From NCBI GenBank assembly GCA_029962745.1, contig CM057151.1, positions 9,797,142 to 9,861,141 of the forward strand: 64,000 nucleotides of DNA. The letters are read 5' to 3'. The notes beneath the pieces are model-generated. The model ran no database searches. It was not told the DNA's origin and was given only the letters and a program-made list of their open reading frames with translations. Each line of letters opens with the position of its first letter. Positions within the stretch are counted from its first letter, which is position 1. Shown in pieces: positions 9,401 through 19,273 of this stretch. The position numbers and the translations under genes were made by a program. The DNA comes from Echinometra lucunter. Taxonomy: Eukaryota; Echinodermata; Echinoidea; Camarodonta; Echinometridae.

Positions 9401-12236
9401 AAGCCCTATCTTGACTTTCTGCATGCTTTCACAAAGTACCTCTTGGCATGTTTTTTTGTGGTAGTTCAGATACAGTTTGGCTTTGGTAGGTTTCAGAAGA
9501 CATATTTGAGAATTAAGTAGATTAGATATTTTCCATGATACTTATCAGCGCTACTTTATGAGGAAACCACTCCTGAAAATAGAGAAAGAGTACACACCTT
9601 CCTATTTAACGAAGATCATAACAAGGTCAAATGGAGAAAACATAATATATACCTACTTCATCTTTTTTTTTTACTTACCTTTGAATATTCTACTTAATCT
9701 GTTATCAGTACTACTTTATGAGGAAACCACTCCCAGAAAGTAGAGGATGAGTTCACACCTTTCCTACTTAAAGGAGAATGAAACCCTGGGAAAAATTCAA
9801 TTTTAACAAAAAGAGAGGCTAGAGAGAAGCAATTTTAACCCATTCATGACAGGAATTATTTAAAGCCTAATTTGATCAGCTTTTATTCTTCAAATTGGCA
9901 ACACCAACTTTTTTATTTTATTGCTACATTTTTCTTATAAAACGTCATGTATCTGAAATGAATATAAATTGACAAAAATTATGATGAGAAGTCAAAAAGT
10001 TGCCAATTTGCAGGGGAAAACGGTGATTTTAAACCTTCTATCACATTGCCAATTTAAGGATTTTAATGCTTATTTTCCTTTAAAAAAATTTCAGCATCAA
10101 ACAACAAATGTTGACACAACCAAAATGGGCACAGTTTGTGTAGAATTTTTTGCTCTTTCTGGTCATGTATTTGGTATGATTTTTAGGGCTTTGCATCAAA
10201 AGATATTAGGCCAAACCACAAAATGTGGACCTCTGTCATGAATGGGTTAAAAGAGTTCCGTTAAAATCGGTTACGAAATGAGAAGTTTATGAAAGTTTGA
10301 AAAGTCTCAATTTACTTTCTATGGTGATCCTCAAATTGGCAATGTTGCTTCAAAATGGCAGGTTTAGAAGGACAGCTCTCAATATGTTTTGTATACAAAA
10401 TTTCATATTTCTCCATTATCTCTCAAGGTGCAGCTTTTCTCCCTAGCACAAGATGTATCATGGCAAAATATATTTGACACAACATATGTTGAGTTCACAA
10501 AGAGACAAGTAGCATCTTTAGAGATAAAGATAAGTTCCACTCAACATGCAAGAGCATAAATTTGAGTAGTATCTGATTATCTCTTGATAAATTTTTATGC
10601 CTGAGCCAACCGTAGGTGGTTGCCGGATGCATTATGTTTTCGGGTCATCCGTCCGTCCGTCCCATTTTCGTTCTCGCGATAACTTAAGAACCATTTGACG
10701 GATCAACTTCAAACTTGGCTCGTGTATGCATATGAGAGAGACAATGATCTGATTAGATTTTGGGGTCTTAAGGGCAAAAGTCACAGGTCATAGGGGTCAT
10801 TATGTACATAATAATGGTTCGTTCTCACGATAACTCAACAACCATTTGACGGATCAACTTCAAACTTGGCTGATGTATGCATATGGGAGGTTTAATAATC
10901 TGATTTGATTTTTGGGTCTCACGGTCAAAGGTCATAGAGGTCATTGTGTACATAGAAATACAGTCAACTCTGCATAAGTCGAAGTCGCGCAAGTCGAATC
11001 ATCGCCTAAGTCGAAGGTCTGTACTGGGTCCCATTCCTTTATTTTCTGTTGTTTTTGACCCCTCATAAGTCGAATTTTCTCTAAGTCGAAGCATTTTCTT
11101 CAGTCCCAAGAAATTCGACTTAGGCAGAGTTGACTGTAGTTCGTTCTTGCGATAACTCAAAAACAATTTGATGGATCAACTTCAAACTTGGTTCATGTAT
11201 GCATATGGGAGGGGCAATGGTGGAGGCATAAATTTCGACCGCGGGCGGTCGAGGATTCATCTAATTTTCAACTGCATGTGAAGTAAAAATAGAAGACATC
11301 ACGTACATATAAAAAGTTATGGGCCACTTCATGAAGACAAAATGTTGTAGTAAGAGTAAGCTTGCCTCATGGTAGTATTCAAGAATTAACATTTTCTGCG
11401 TATAGAATGGAAAAGGGTGGAACTTTCACCATTTCTGTTTTTTACTAATTTTTAGCACTACCATAGACATTACGAAACACAATTATTTTATCTGGGTGCG
11501 CTGCGCATTTGAGGTCAACACGTATGAGGGCCACTGATTGCACCACACCATACATGGTTGCGCATGAGGGATGTTGCGGCACCCGTCAGTGCTTCTATTT
11601 CAGTCGAACTATAGCAAGTCAGGACTTGCATTCAACTTTGTACATGAAGTTATTCATTTCCATTTTGTTTTTCTATCATCGCTCTTGTGGCTTGCGAAAG
11701 AAAGGGAAAAAACATTACAATACCCCAGATTTCTTGATTTTTAGCATGCTTTCGGCGACTTAGTTTCGTAGCACTCAACTTAAGCCTTGTATGCTTTGGA
11801 AAAATGGGTCTGATTCCCTACTATTTTTAATGGTGGAATTAGGCTTTTTAGATGGCTTTGGGGAGTCAAACTTAAGACTGTATTGTCATAGAGTAATTTA
11901 TGTAGAGCCTACTGACATGGGAATGATAAAACCTGAAGCACTATACTCAAGTTTCTTGGATTCTGTCTTCTTTGTGCCATTATTAGGCTACTGGCCATGT
12001 ATGGTGGGCTACTATGTTTACAGGATAACAAGTATGTCACAAATCCTCTTATGATTTTGATTTCCTACAAGTACTCTGATATGACCAACTTTGATATCCA
12101 TTTTACTGCTGAAGTTGGCTTATCCCAGTTTGTAATTCATAATCATTTTTTTTTTCTCTCTTTTTTTTCTTTTCCTACTTTAGAATCTGATGATGATGAT
12201 GATGATGAAGAGGACCAAGATGAAGGCGAACAGTAG
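336..12236 (+). CDS. BZW1/BZW2: BZW1/BZW2 (eIF5-mimic protein, 5MP) gene, 3' part, multi-exon
   Basis: This is the C-terminal half of a basic leucine zipper and W2 domain protein, a cytosolic eIF5 mimic. The family binds eIF2 and eIF3 through its W2 domain and tunes start-codon selection by competing with eIF5. Exons seen: 336-445 (tentative), 1562-1627, 4586-4666, 5120-5191, 7396-7462, 8851-8973 and 12184-12236 (stop TAG). All have AG/GT borders, and phases from 1562 onward are 0,0,0,1,1. Diagnostic peptides are [25 protein letters not shown] and [18 protein letters not shown]; they match human BZW EWNKKEELVAEQ, ADVLSEE-ILKWYK and QMKKFVEWL-NAEEESES. The W-containing acidic tail is the usual W2 end. 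The start codon and N-terminal exons lie upstream of the window, and an exon could be lost in the 850-1349 gap. Introns are loaded with transposons. Invertebrates generally have one gene, so paralogue 1 versus 2 is not decided. Confidence 0.9.
850..1349. other. Assembly gap, exactly 500 N
   Basis: A run of 500 N between BZW exons. The round size marks it as a placeholder of unknown true length. It may hide a BZW exon. Confidence 0.99.
1562..1627 (+). CDS. BZW1/BZW2: BZW exon (22 codons, start of W2 domain)
   Basis: A 66-bp exon between a gacag acceptor and a gtaagt donor. It encodes [14 protein letters not shown]… ending IIGV, in line with vertebrate YVKEEMKKNN…VIGI. Phase 0 on both sides. 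It lies 212 bp after the N gap, so the exon normally before it may be hidden there. Confidence 0.85.
1760..2712 (+). mobile_element. THAP-bearing DNA transposon relic with TTAA target duplication (Kolobok-like)
   Basis: Inverted ends AGGAGAAGTCaAGaCGATTT at 1760 and the matching reverse complement ending at 2712 (about 22 bp, two mismatches) are each flanked by TTAA (1756-1759, 2713-2716). Inside, reading from ATG at 1995 with one frameshift, there is an MPRYLAFGG start and later CARWINDIR followed, after in-frame stops, by VCEDHFKP. The C-x2-H of VCEDH is the end of a THAP zinc finger, the DNA-binding domain of P-element and Kolobok transposases. TTAA plus THAP suggests Kolobok rather than P. 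No catalytic core remains. Confidence 0.7.
1995..2190 (+). pseudogene. Broken THAP zinc-finger domain of a transposase
   Basis: Short coding relic inside the TTAA element. It begins at an ATG shortly inside the element, shifts frame near 2060, and carries in-frame stops between the WIND-R and VCEDHF segments. The pattern W-x-x-x-I-R … V-C-x-x-H-F is the second half of THAP domains. A first CxxC pair is not clearly visible. Confidence 0.55.
2717..4585 (+). other. BZW intron, no gene recognised
   Basis: AT-rich intron sequence with short T-runs. Two small open frames (3506-3721 and 4216-4416, both -) have no recognisable motif and are probably chance. The 3940-4140 stretch is less AT-rich and may be an unrecognised repeat. 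Confidence 0.5.
4586..4666 (+). CDS. BZW1/BZW2: BZW exon (27 codons, W2 domain)
   Basis: An 81-bp phase-0 exon, acceptor tttttag, donor gtaata. It encodes [18 protein letters not shown] and continues to RCFK. The EW-KKEELV-EQ core is the strongest BZW signature in the window. Confidence 0.93.
5120..5191 (+). CDS. BZW1/BZW2: BZW exon (24 codons, W2 domain)
   Basis: A 72-bp phase-0 exon, acceptor cctttcag, donor gtatgt. It encodes [20 protein letters not shown] then LKMQ, the counterpart of vertebrate QYAPLLAVFSTQGQSEL-LL-K-Q. Confidence 0.93.
5261..6606 (+). mobile_element. DNA transposon with 'TACAGTATTCTCCGGC' inverted ends, non-autonomous
   Basis: The left end TACAGTATTCTCCGGCGTAA…GCCACA (from 5261) and the right end TGTGGCGTATATGCCGGAAA…ATGGTA (to 6606) are inverted. 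Next to each is a short shared motif cgcataggccgcaccccc (about 5296 and 6529) in the same orientation. The 1.35-kb interior shows no transposase. The superfamily is not determined. Confidence 0.6.
7396..7462 (+). CDS. BZW1/BZW2: BZW exon (W2 domain, ends in phase 1)
   Basis: A 67-bp exon, acceptor tatgcag, donor gtaagt. It encodes [20 protein letters not shown] then YS, the counterpart of [21 protein letters not shown]. The last base starts a serine codon finished in the next exon. Confidence 0.93.
8014..8056. repeat. Long hairpin containing two TGACGTCA (CRE-type) sites
   Basis: Arms ggtacccactttgacgtca and tgacgtcaaagtgagtaccc form a near-perfect palindrome centred near 8035. Consensus CREB/ATF sites TGACGTCA occur at 8026-8033 and 8037-8044. 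It lies in a BZW intron. Whether it is a transposon core or a regulatory site is open. Confidence 0.6.
8851..8973 (+). CDS. BZW1/BZW2: BZW exon (C-terminal W2 box)
   Basis: A 123-bp exon, acceptor cgtgtag, donor gtacgt. It encodes [20 protein letters not shown] and on to [14 protein letters not shown]. It carries the aromatic/acidic boxes (ILKWYK, FVDWL…EE) typical of W2 domains. Confidence 0.95.
9549..9772 (+). repeat. Two direct repeats of ~64 bp, 158 bp apart
   Basis: ctactttatgaggaaaccac… at 9550 and again at 9708, each running through a 'ttcacaccttt-cctacttaa' end. The second copy ends exactly at the TTAA that borders the element at 9772. Confidence 0.6.
9772..10530 (+). mobile_element. 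TTAA-flanked non-autonomous element (copy 1), internally rearranged
   Basis: It starts after TTAA (9768-9771) with AGGAGAATGAAACCCTGGG and shares long stretches with the element at 16388: tagagagaagcaatttta, and the block 10250-10380 containing tttgaaaagtctcaatttac. It is split by a younger MITE at 9839-10246. From about 10427 to 10530 the sequence matches the other copy only as its reverse complement, so the tail is inverted or made of a second copy. The right end is not clear. Confidence 0.6.
9839..10246. mobile_element. piggyBac-like MITE, 408 bp, perfect TTAA target duplication
   Basis: The ends CCCATTCATGACAG (9839) and CTGTCATGAATGGG (to 10246) are perfect inverted repeats flanked by TTAA on both sides (9835-9838, 10247-10250). 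TTAA-CCC…GGG-TTAA is the piggyBac terminal signature. The related element at 16388 carries the uninterrupted site (aattttaaaa at about 16450), which confirms a clean insertion. Confidence 0.8.
10608..11260 (+). repeat. Dispersed repeat of three ~153-bp tandem units ('gcgataactcaa' family)
   Basis: Three units start near 10664, 10820 and 11139 with ttcgttctcgcgataact and continue atttgacggatcaacttcaa and gtatgcatatgggagg. The third unit is separated from the second by the MITE at 10971. The ends read gcctgagccaaccgtaggtgg and ggaggcataaatttcgaccg. The type is common in marine invertebrate genomes; no coding seen. Confidence 0.65.
10971..11136. mobile_element. Tigger/pogo-like palindromic MITE, 166 bp, TA target duplication
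   Basis: The ends CAGTCAACTCTGCATAAGTC and GACTTAGGCAGAGTTGACTG are inverted and each is flanked by TA (10969-10970, 11137-11138). The interior repeats 'aagtcgaa'. Removing the element rejoins the 153-bp host unit (catagaaaTA|gttcgttcttgcg). TA target and CAGT ends fit the Tc1/mariner-pogo group. Confidence 0.8.
12184..12236 (+). CDS. BZW1/BZW2: BZW terminal exon (acidic tail and stop)
   Basis: After a long T-rich tract and ctttag acceptor, the exon reads (E)[16 protein letters not shown] and stops at TAG 12234-12236. The acidic run is encoded by a GATGATGAT tract, and acidic tails are the rule for BZW C-termini. Confidence 0.93.
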
Positions 12237-14050
12237 ATCTTGAGCTTTTCAATGCCTTATTCCAGATATCATGCTATCATCATGTATCACCTGTAATTTC
12301 TAACTGTATTTGACTTGGTATCCTTGGTAGTCATTAAACTGAGGCTTCCTTAGTCATGTTTAGTCGCTGTTTTACTAGGTCTTCTTACCCTCTTTCAACC
12401 CTTATCTCCAATATCCTACATCATTTGTAAAGTCCCAATATCTCTTTCTGTCCAAGTATGCAACAGGTATTTATAAGATATATTGATTCTTTACAGTGTC
12501 GAAGGTGTTTCTGTAAGACTAAGCTAGACATAACCGTTCCAACTCAAATATGTTCTACGTTTTGACTATATTGCTCTTTCTTACTAAGATAAAGCTTTAC
12601 ATTTGCCCGATTTCCTCTCTCTAGAGAATTTGCATCATTCCCAAACTAAGTAAATTGTTAAGTATTGCAGAGGTAATTGACAAGTTGAACTGTTCTTACA
12701 TACTATAGCTAAGATCAGTGGATATATATTTCCTACAGTATCTTGTATATTCTCTATCACTCATTTTTCATATTACATCAGAGCTTACATGATGCATCAT
12801 TGTGAAAATTATCTTTTCGATTTTGAACAAAATAACATATAACAAGTACTGGGTGTGTTGACTACTTTCTGGTGCACAAAGGAAGCTCAATGCTGAAAAC
12901 CTTTGAGAAATGCAGGCATGTATGCAGGGTTGTGAATCAAGAAGACAACATTGTTAAACACTGTTATTCAAATGCACTGTGGAATCCAATACTGTCTTTG
13001 TTTTCTCTTATTACATGTTGATCATTTTTTATTTGCTATGCCTGTAAGGATAGAGATAAACAACACCAATTCTTTATTGCACATATTTGATATATATGGA
13101 ATATTGTGATAATGGTGATGACTAGGCCATTCTTTACTTACTTGATATGTAGACTGTATATTGTTGACAAATAAAAACTTTGAAGTGGGAGGAGGGGGGA
13201 GGGGGAAGATATTTTATGTTTAGTCATCAAAATAGTATTTGGCACAGAAATGAAGTCATGAATTTTATAAAGACCTGTATGTTATCCCGTGTATGTTATA
13301 TATATCTTCATGGAAACCATTGTGTGTTTGAGTATAATGTATGTACATGTATATGTCACACTTTCAGACCTTTAGTAAGAAAAAACAATCACAACAAAAA
13401 TATATCAGAATGACAAGAGTAAAAGTTCATATGATTATATATTTTTTTCTTAAAGCTTGTACTTTATGCTTAAGCTTTGTGATGTTCATGCTGATTTAAA
13501 CTGAATGACGTAACTGGAAACTTACATACATTGTAGCCTCATAGAACTAGGAATTCTTTAGTTAAGTTGAATATAAATCATTTTGTTTAATTTTTGCTCT
13601 CATTTTATTTCATATTCATTAGTAAATAATTGCTGTCTTAGTATGATTATCTTGTAAACTGCATCTTTATTTCCATCATGTTTTGTAGATTTTGATATAT
13701 GTCAAGCATCATTTGCTTTTGTCGTGTTTGTTTAACTAATTGAAGGAAAGGGTTCAGGAAGTGATAGGTGGGATGAATAATCAAAATGAAATACATGTTT
13801 CAGCTTTTTTTTCTCCACGTTTTGAAATCCTGTACTTATACAGTGTGTGAATTTAGAACTAAGCTGAAAACATCACATAATTGATTGCTTACACAACATG
13901 TCAGTGACAAAGTCTTTATTCTATGTTCAATACTCATATGCAATGTTTGGTTATGCCTCTAAGTTTTCTGGGGTTGGGAGGCACAATTTTGTCCTAAAAT
14001 CAGGACAATTTTATTTGAATGAATGTCAATAAAAAGAAATGTGATGTAAT
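12237..14050 (+). other. 3' UTR and downstream flank of the BZW gene
   Basis: AT-rich non-coding sequence after the BZW stop. Candidate poly(A) signals AATAAA lie at 13170-13175, followed by GT/GGGA-rich sequence, and at 14029-14034. Which one is used cannot be told from sequence. No coding signal or recognisable repeat seen here. Confidence 0.55.
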
Positions 14051-14337
14051 TATGCTGAGAAGTAGATGTGTGTGAATTAGTCATTTTTATGTTGTGTATG
14101 ATTCTTTTTCGATTAGCAAATATGAGTCCATTTTCAACTAGGGGAGATAGCTCTTTGGCTGAAGATATTGTTGACCCTGTTGAACAGAGTTGGTAAGGGA
14201 CAAAGAAATGGGATGTGCCCTTTATTCTGTGTAAAAGTCTTGTAACTAAAGATGAGCTGTGAAGCTGTAGTTTGCTGACAGAATATATGGTTTCTCTGTT
14301 TTCAAGTGGACTAATCTTACCAATTACAGAATTTTCG

Positions 14338-14356
14338 GGGGGGGGGGGGGGGGGGT
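14338..14356 (+). repeat. Poly-G tract
   Basis: About 18 G in a row after 'ttttc', one of many G-runs in the window; it can form a G-quadruplex. Confidence 0.9.
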
Positions 14357-15059
14357 TGTTTTAAAAAGCTGTACATACAGTTACAAATGACCTTTCGAAC
14401 GACTTGAATATGGCAAGCCAAATGGAATCCTCAGTCATAAATTGCATCAGCTAAAGGTGAAAAATGCAGCCATAGATTAACATTACTATTGCTCTCAAGC
14501 ACATTTATTGAAATTTTTTTTTTCTTCTGCAATTTAATTAATTCTGGGAAATGGAGTCACACTTTGTTAAAAGTCAGGAAAAACTCTGAACATCCCATTT
14601 GGCACTTCCTATTCAACTTGTTCATAGAGTCATGCGTAACTGCTTTATGAAACACCCCCAGGAATCCGTACAAGTATTCCGGACCAAACTCCGTTTCAAA
14701 CCATCTTACATAGCAGACAGTCCAGGGCTTCAAAGATCATCATACAGCGTATTAAACATTACCTTATTGGGTGATTGACTTTTTGAGCTACAACTCACTT
14801 TCGATTCATAATGGTTGATGTGCTCTTCGACCTATCTTGGGAAGACCATTTCGACATTTGTCCTGGGCCCCCCCCCCCCCCCTCCCTCCGGGGTAGGAGG
14901 AACCGTATACGTGTTCCCTAAATCTTCGGTAAAGGGGTTCTTTTCATGCGACAAATCCGGCCCAAGAATTGTTTTTAAAAAGGGGGGTGTATTTGACAAA
15001 AATTGGCATGATCTCTCAGCAGTCTCCAAGACCAGAGAAAAATACTGTCTCTGTGGAAT

Positions 15060-15600
15060 GGCTCTAAAAAACCTTTAAAAGATCATTGAAAGACCAAGAA
15101 GTAATTTTCCAGCAAAATTTCTCAGAGATCTCTGTGAGACCCTTAAGATCGCCGAGCGTTCATTGAGAGACCAATAAGACTATTGAGAGATCACTGAAAG
15201 ATCATCTGACAGACTGACTGAGATCTTAGAGATCAGTTAAGAACCTCTGAGAGACCAACCAAGATCTCTCATGCAGAGAACTCTGAAAGAACAATGAGAT
15301 TTCTGTAAGATCATTTTAAGAGAATTTCTCTGAGAGACTGTCGGGAGATCATTGAAAGACTAGTAAGACCCTACAGCGCTCGTTGAGAGATCGCCGAAAG
15401 ACCACCGAAAGACCATTTTCCTGAAAGACCGCTGAAAGACTGTTTTGAACCGTTTCAAAAAGTTTTAGAGACCACGGAGACCACGAAGATCACTGCAAGA
15501 TCAGTCAGGAATCGTGAAAGACCTCGAAGATAATTGAAAGTTCATTGAAAGACCATTGAAAAATCAAGCAATTTTCATGGTCTTTCAGCGGTCTTGCTCT
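15060..15600 (+). repeat. Degenerate 11-12 bp repeat (tgaaagaccat / tgagagatcac)
   Basis: More than half a kilobase is built from variants of TGAAAGACCAT and TGAGAGATCACT at loose 11-12 bp spacing. It is flanked by 'ctgtctctgtggaatgg' (15043-15060) and 'tgctctctctggaatgg' (15594-15610). No open frame runs through it. It looks like a decayed minisatellite or the inside of a transposon. Confidence 0.6.
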
Positions 15601-15646
15601 CTCTGGAATGGGGGTTTAACTCTAAAGGCGCTCGAGACGCCGGCGA

Positions 15647-15647
<1 letters not shown>

Positions 15648-15672
<25 letters not shown>
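15648..15672 (+). repeat. Poly-G tract (about 24 G)
   Basis: Long G homopolymer following 'cgccggcga'. The length is probably unreliable in the assembly. Confidence 0.9.
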
Positions 15673-15678
<6 letters not shown>

Positions 15679-16383
15679 CACCCCTCATACCCTCATCCAG
15701 TCACAGGCCTGGTTTGTCATTGACGACTTGACTTTAATGTTTTATAGATGGATTACAACGGTTTAATTCTTAACACTTGTTTCATATCAATTTACTGGGT
15801 GTTAGACTGCAGAAATAATAGATCTACAAGACGACTCCTTTCAGCTCTAGGGTTAACGGAGAACATCATTATGAAGCATTATTCAAAATTGATACGGATG
15901 ACAGTATACGATGTGAAGACAGTGCGATTATCATTGTGAACTCTAGAAATAAAAAATATATCAATATGACAAATAGTACAAATCTGATGACAATGAATGA
16001 ACATAGACTAATGAACTTTGCTGGCGATTATGTTTTATCTCTCCAGATACTTGTATTTTTATTAAAAATTTGTTTTCTCCCGTCTTATATTTTTCATGCA
16101 GGTTATACACAGTCTGGAAAATGAGTCAGGTTCAATCAACACGATTAAATGATGGAAGTGAAGGGTTGGCGACCTTGCCGAAGCCTCTTTTTTTCTCGCC
16201 TACATCTCACCCTTTAATAAACCGCATGTTATTGTAGTTTCTGCATCTATTCGTTATGCTACGAATTATAACAATGCAGTTTTTCTTTGAATCTTCATTA
16301 GTTATGATAATGAAGGTTTTGCCGAAAGTGATGTGATCAAACCCATTATTTTCTTTTATTTTATGAAAATAAATCACTTCCGT
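15673..16383 (+). other. Intergenic, no gene recognised
   Basis: Short open frames at 15748-15939 and 15936-16124 have no motif, no splice context and ordinary AT-rich composition. Nothing else stands out. Confidence 0.5.
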
Positions 16384-16387
16384 TTAA

Positions 16388-16849
16388 AGGAAAAGGAACC
16401 CCTGGGGACAAGTTAATTTTAATGAAAAGAGAAGATAGAGAGAAGCAATTTTAAAAATTGGAATCAAAAATCGGTACGGAATGAGAAAATTATCAAAGTT
16501 TGAAAAGTCTCGATTTACTTTCTATGGCGATCCTCAAATTGGCAATACCGCTTCGAAATGGCAGGTTTTCTGGACAACCCTTCATATGTCTTGCACGCAG
16601 AATTTCAGCTTTTCTCGTTATCTCTCAAGGTACAGTTTGTCTCTTTGTGAACTCAAAATGCTGTGTGTCAAATACTTTTCCCAATGATATATCTTGAGCT
16701 AACTTTTTCATTTCGAAACCGATTTCGATTCAACTTGTTTTTGAATGGCTTCCATAGATATTATACTAATTAGGTATATATGTCTATGATGGCTTCTCTC
16801 TATTCTCTCTTTAAATCAAAATTGACTTTCTTCTAGGGTTTCTTTTCAT
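16388..16849 (+). mobile_element. TTAA-flanked MITE (copy 2), long imperfect inverted ends
   Basis: It is flanked by TTAA at 16384-16387 and 16850-16853. The left end AGGAAAAGGAACCCCTGG…agagaagatagagagaagc mirrors the right end gcttctctctattctctctt…ctagggtttcttttcatt for roughly 60 bp. It shares its middle with the element at 9772. No coding capacity. Confidence 0.7.
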
Positions 16850-17037
16850 TTAAATCAAAAACAGCGAAAAGGTTAACAGAATGCTGCTTACATAATATTC
16901 ATAATGTACAAACAAATATTTGCGTTTTCCTGAAGAACCTGATTGAGTATTTGAATCTCTGTCTTTTTTCTTTTATTTTGAGACAGCAGTCACTGATGTC
17001 GTTATGGGGAGCACTTGTATGTGTTCTCCTCGCGATC

Positions 17038-17180
17038 GGACGGCCAAAATTTGAGGAGAGGGAGAGGAGAGAGAGAGAGAAAGAGAAAGACAGAGAGAGA
17101 GAGGATGAGAAAGAGAGAAAATAGAAAAGAGAGAGGGGGAGGGGGGAAGCGTGGAGAAAAAAAAAAAGAGAAAAAAAAGT
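17038..17180 (+). repeat. GA-rich low-complexity tract
   Basis: Purine-only stretch of GAGA, GGA and A-runs. It produces a spurious Ser/Leu/Phe-rich frame on the - strand. Confidence 0.8.
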
Positions 17181-17311
17181 GATACATCATTAAGGAGGTC
17201 GTATCCCCGACCTTGTTTTTTTTTTTTTCGAATTTAAGTTGATTCCTATTATGTATATTGCTGCGTACATCTCCAATTTGTCATTAAAATGGGTGAATAT
17301 GTTTTACCGTA

Positions 17312-17460
17312 TCAGGACAACTCCCCCGGGGACTGGGGGGGAGTTGTCCTTGGGGAGTTGTCATCTGGGGAAAGGCGTCCCCCGGGGAGAGATGCCCTCA
17401 GGGGAGCTGTGCTCCAGGGGGAGTGTCAGGTGGGAATCGTCCTCCTAGGGGAATGTCCAG
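17312..17460 (+). repeat. GC-rich minisatellite, ~16-bp units
   Basis: Units of the form GGGGAGTTGTCCT (ggggagttgtcctt, ggggagttgtcatct, ggggagagatgccct, ggggagctgtgctcc …) repeat about eight times. The right edge of the N gap at 25375 begins inside the same repeat, so it probably caused the scaffold break. Confidence 0.75.
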
Positions 17461-17553
17461 AACCATGTTTCACACATTTTAAAACATTTTTACATAAAGC
17501 AAATGATTTTTAATCCTGCCAATGTCCATCTCCCCACCCCCCCAAATCCTCCA

Positions 17554-18336
17554 GATCACATTCTCTAGATGACATCATCTGTCATTCATCACTGAGCTAA
17601 CATTCTCCAAAAGACAGTGTATGTAACTTCCCGCCAACTCAGCCCACGTTAACAATGGAATTGCATGCTTTCACCACGATTCATCATTACCTTTCTTTTC
17701 TCGGTGATGCTACAGCATATCTGAACATAGACCCTTTATGATGGTAATTTGTTTATAATGCAAACAGGTGGTCAGCTTTAACAAACCCTATTTCACACGT
17801 ACCCAGAATGCGTAATTGTAATACTGAATTACATTTACGCTATTATTATGGTTCGTACACACGACCAAGAAGGCTTCGCGGATTCTGCGGGTTTTGCATT
17901 TTCAGAGCGAGGAGAGGAGGTGGGGTTTTATTCCCGGCCCTTCCCGAGTACCCATCATCACTCGTGCATGATGCTCTCGAAGGCATCGAGCCTTTGTTCT
18001 TTCTGCGGGAAGTGGTCAACAAGGTCACCGTAAGCTCCGTCCCCCAAAACACGATTAGGAGATCAATCCATTCACACGCCAATTTCGCTCCGTAATTACT
18101 GGAAAACACCTTCGGACCGTCATTTGAAATGCGCATTTCAAATCACGTTCCATTCAGACGGCCAAAATGCGTCATTTATAGGATGGCGATTCCAGTGGAA
18201 GCGTCACTAGAATCGTGTTTCAAATTAAGCTTTCTCGGTACGTGTGAAAACACCCTCTGTTACATACCAAAGTCTTTTGTAGAATGTAGCCAGCTCAGTG
18301 ATGATTGACAGATGATGTTATCTAGAGAATGTGATC
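17554..18336. mobile_element. Inverted-repeat element, ~80-bp ends (copy A)
   Basis: The left end gatcacattctctagatgac…atcactgagct and right end agctcagtgatgattgac…tctagagaatgtgatc are inverted for about 80 bp. A second inverted-repeat MITE sits inside (17786-18254). No coding. Confidence 0.65.
17786..18254. mobile_element. Nested MITE with TTTCACACGTACC ends (copy A)
   Basis: The left end tttcacacgtacccagaa and right end tttctcggtacgtgtgaaaa are inverted. The centre holds the palindrome tttgaaatgcgcatttcaaa. Small open frames across it are by-products of the inverted structure. Confidence 0.6.
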
Positions 18337-18529
18337 GGGGGGGCTGTTTCATGAAACCGTCATAAGTCTAACTTCTTGGACAGTGGCGTAGACAGGTTCT
18401 TACACCTGGGGGGGGGGGGGGGATAATTTGCCGTTCACGAGAAATCGAGGATCAATTTCGCGTACAGATACACACACACGCACCCACCACAACCTGCACA
18501 GACCCCCCTTACACAACATTTTTAATCCT

Positions 18530-18770
18530 TGCGAGCGAGGGAAGCCAAAAAAATTACCATTTTTCTGGTTTCCAATCGCATTTTTCAAATAGAAATTCTA
18601 TAATATGATGAGCGAGCGAAGCGAGCGAGCCAAAAATAACCACTCTTCTGGTTTTCTATCACATTTTCAACAAAATTCTAAAATATGATGAGCGAGCGAA
18701 GCGAGCGGGCCAAAAATAAGCGCTTTTCTGGGTTTTAAATCACATTTTCAAATAGAAATTTATTATGATG
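18530..18770 (+). repeat. ~77-bp tandem repeats inside the hAT (copy A)
   Basis: About three units, each with gagcgagcgaagcgagcg followed by agccaaaaata, ttctggttt and cacattttcaa. The unit also occurs in copy B at 26460-26700. Confidence 0.75.
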
Positions 18771-19179
18771 GTTTGTTTATGACAAATTATTAAAAATTTT
18801 ATTAACAATTAATTAAAATATCATTTCTTCCTTTTAAAAAGTGAAGGGGGATATTTGTACCGCTATCCCCCCTCTCAAAAAAGTGGGGGATATATCCCCC
18901 ATCCCCCCGGGATTTACGCCAATGATGCACAGAGATAAATGGAAGATATACGCACCGTGACAAACGAATATAGAATATGGACTGACACACATTATTGCAT
19001 ATTTGCATCACGTTATTCATCTTTTTTTTTTTTTAAATTTTGTTGTTACACCACTTCAGGAAAAACTGTGACAGCGCCGAAATTACCAAAGTAATATAAA
19101 TAACTACATAAATCAGAATAATGATCGATTCTAGTTATGATAGTAATCGTCATCTCAGCCACATTAACGATGATGATGA

Positions 19180-19230
19180 TAACTATTATTATTATCATAG
19201 GCATAATAATAATAATAATAATAATAAGAA

Positions 19231-19273
<43 letters not shown>

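Noticed and set aside
8268..9520. Small frames at 8268-8453, 8990-9178 and 9251-9520 as extra BZW exons
   Set aside because: They are intronic, lack homology to BZW, and the neighbouring exons already join in phase without them.
17808..18136. Overlapping 60-96 aa frames on both strands
   Set aside because: They lie in inverted-repeat MITEs, have no domains, and change frame between copy A and copy B.
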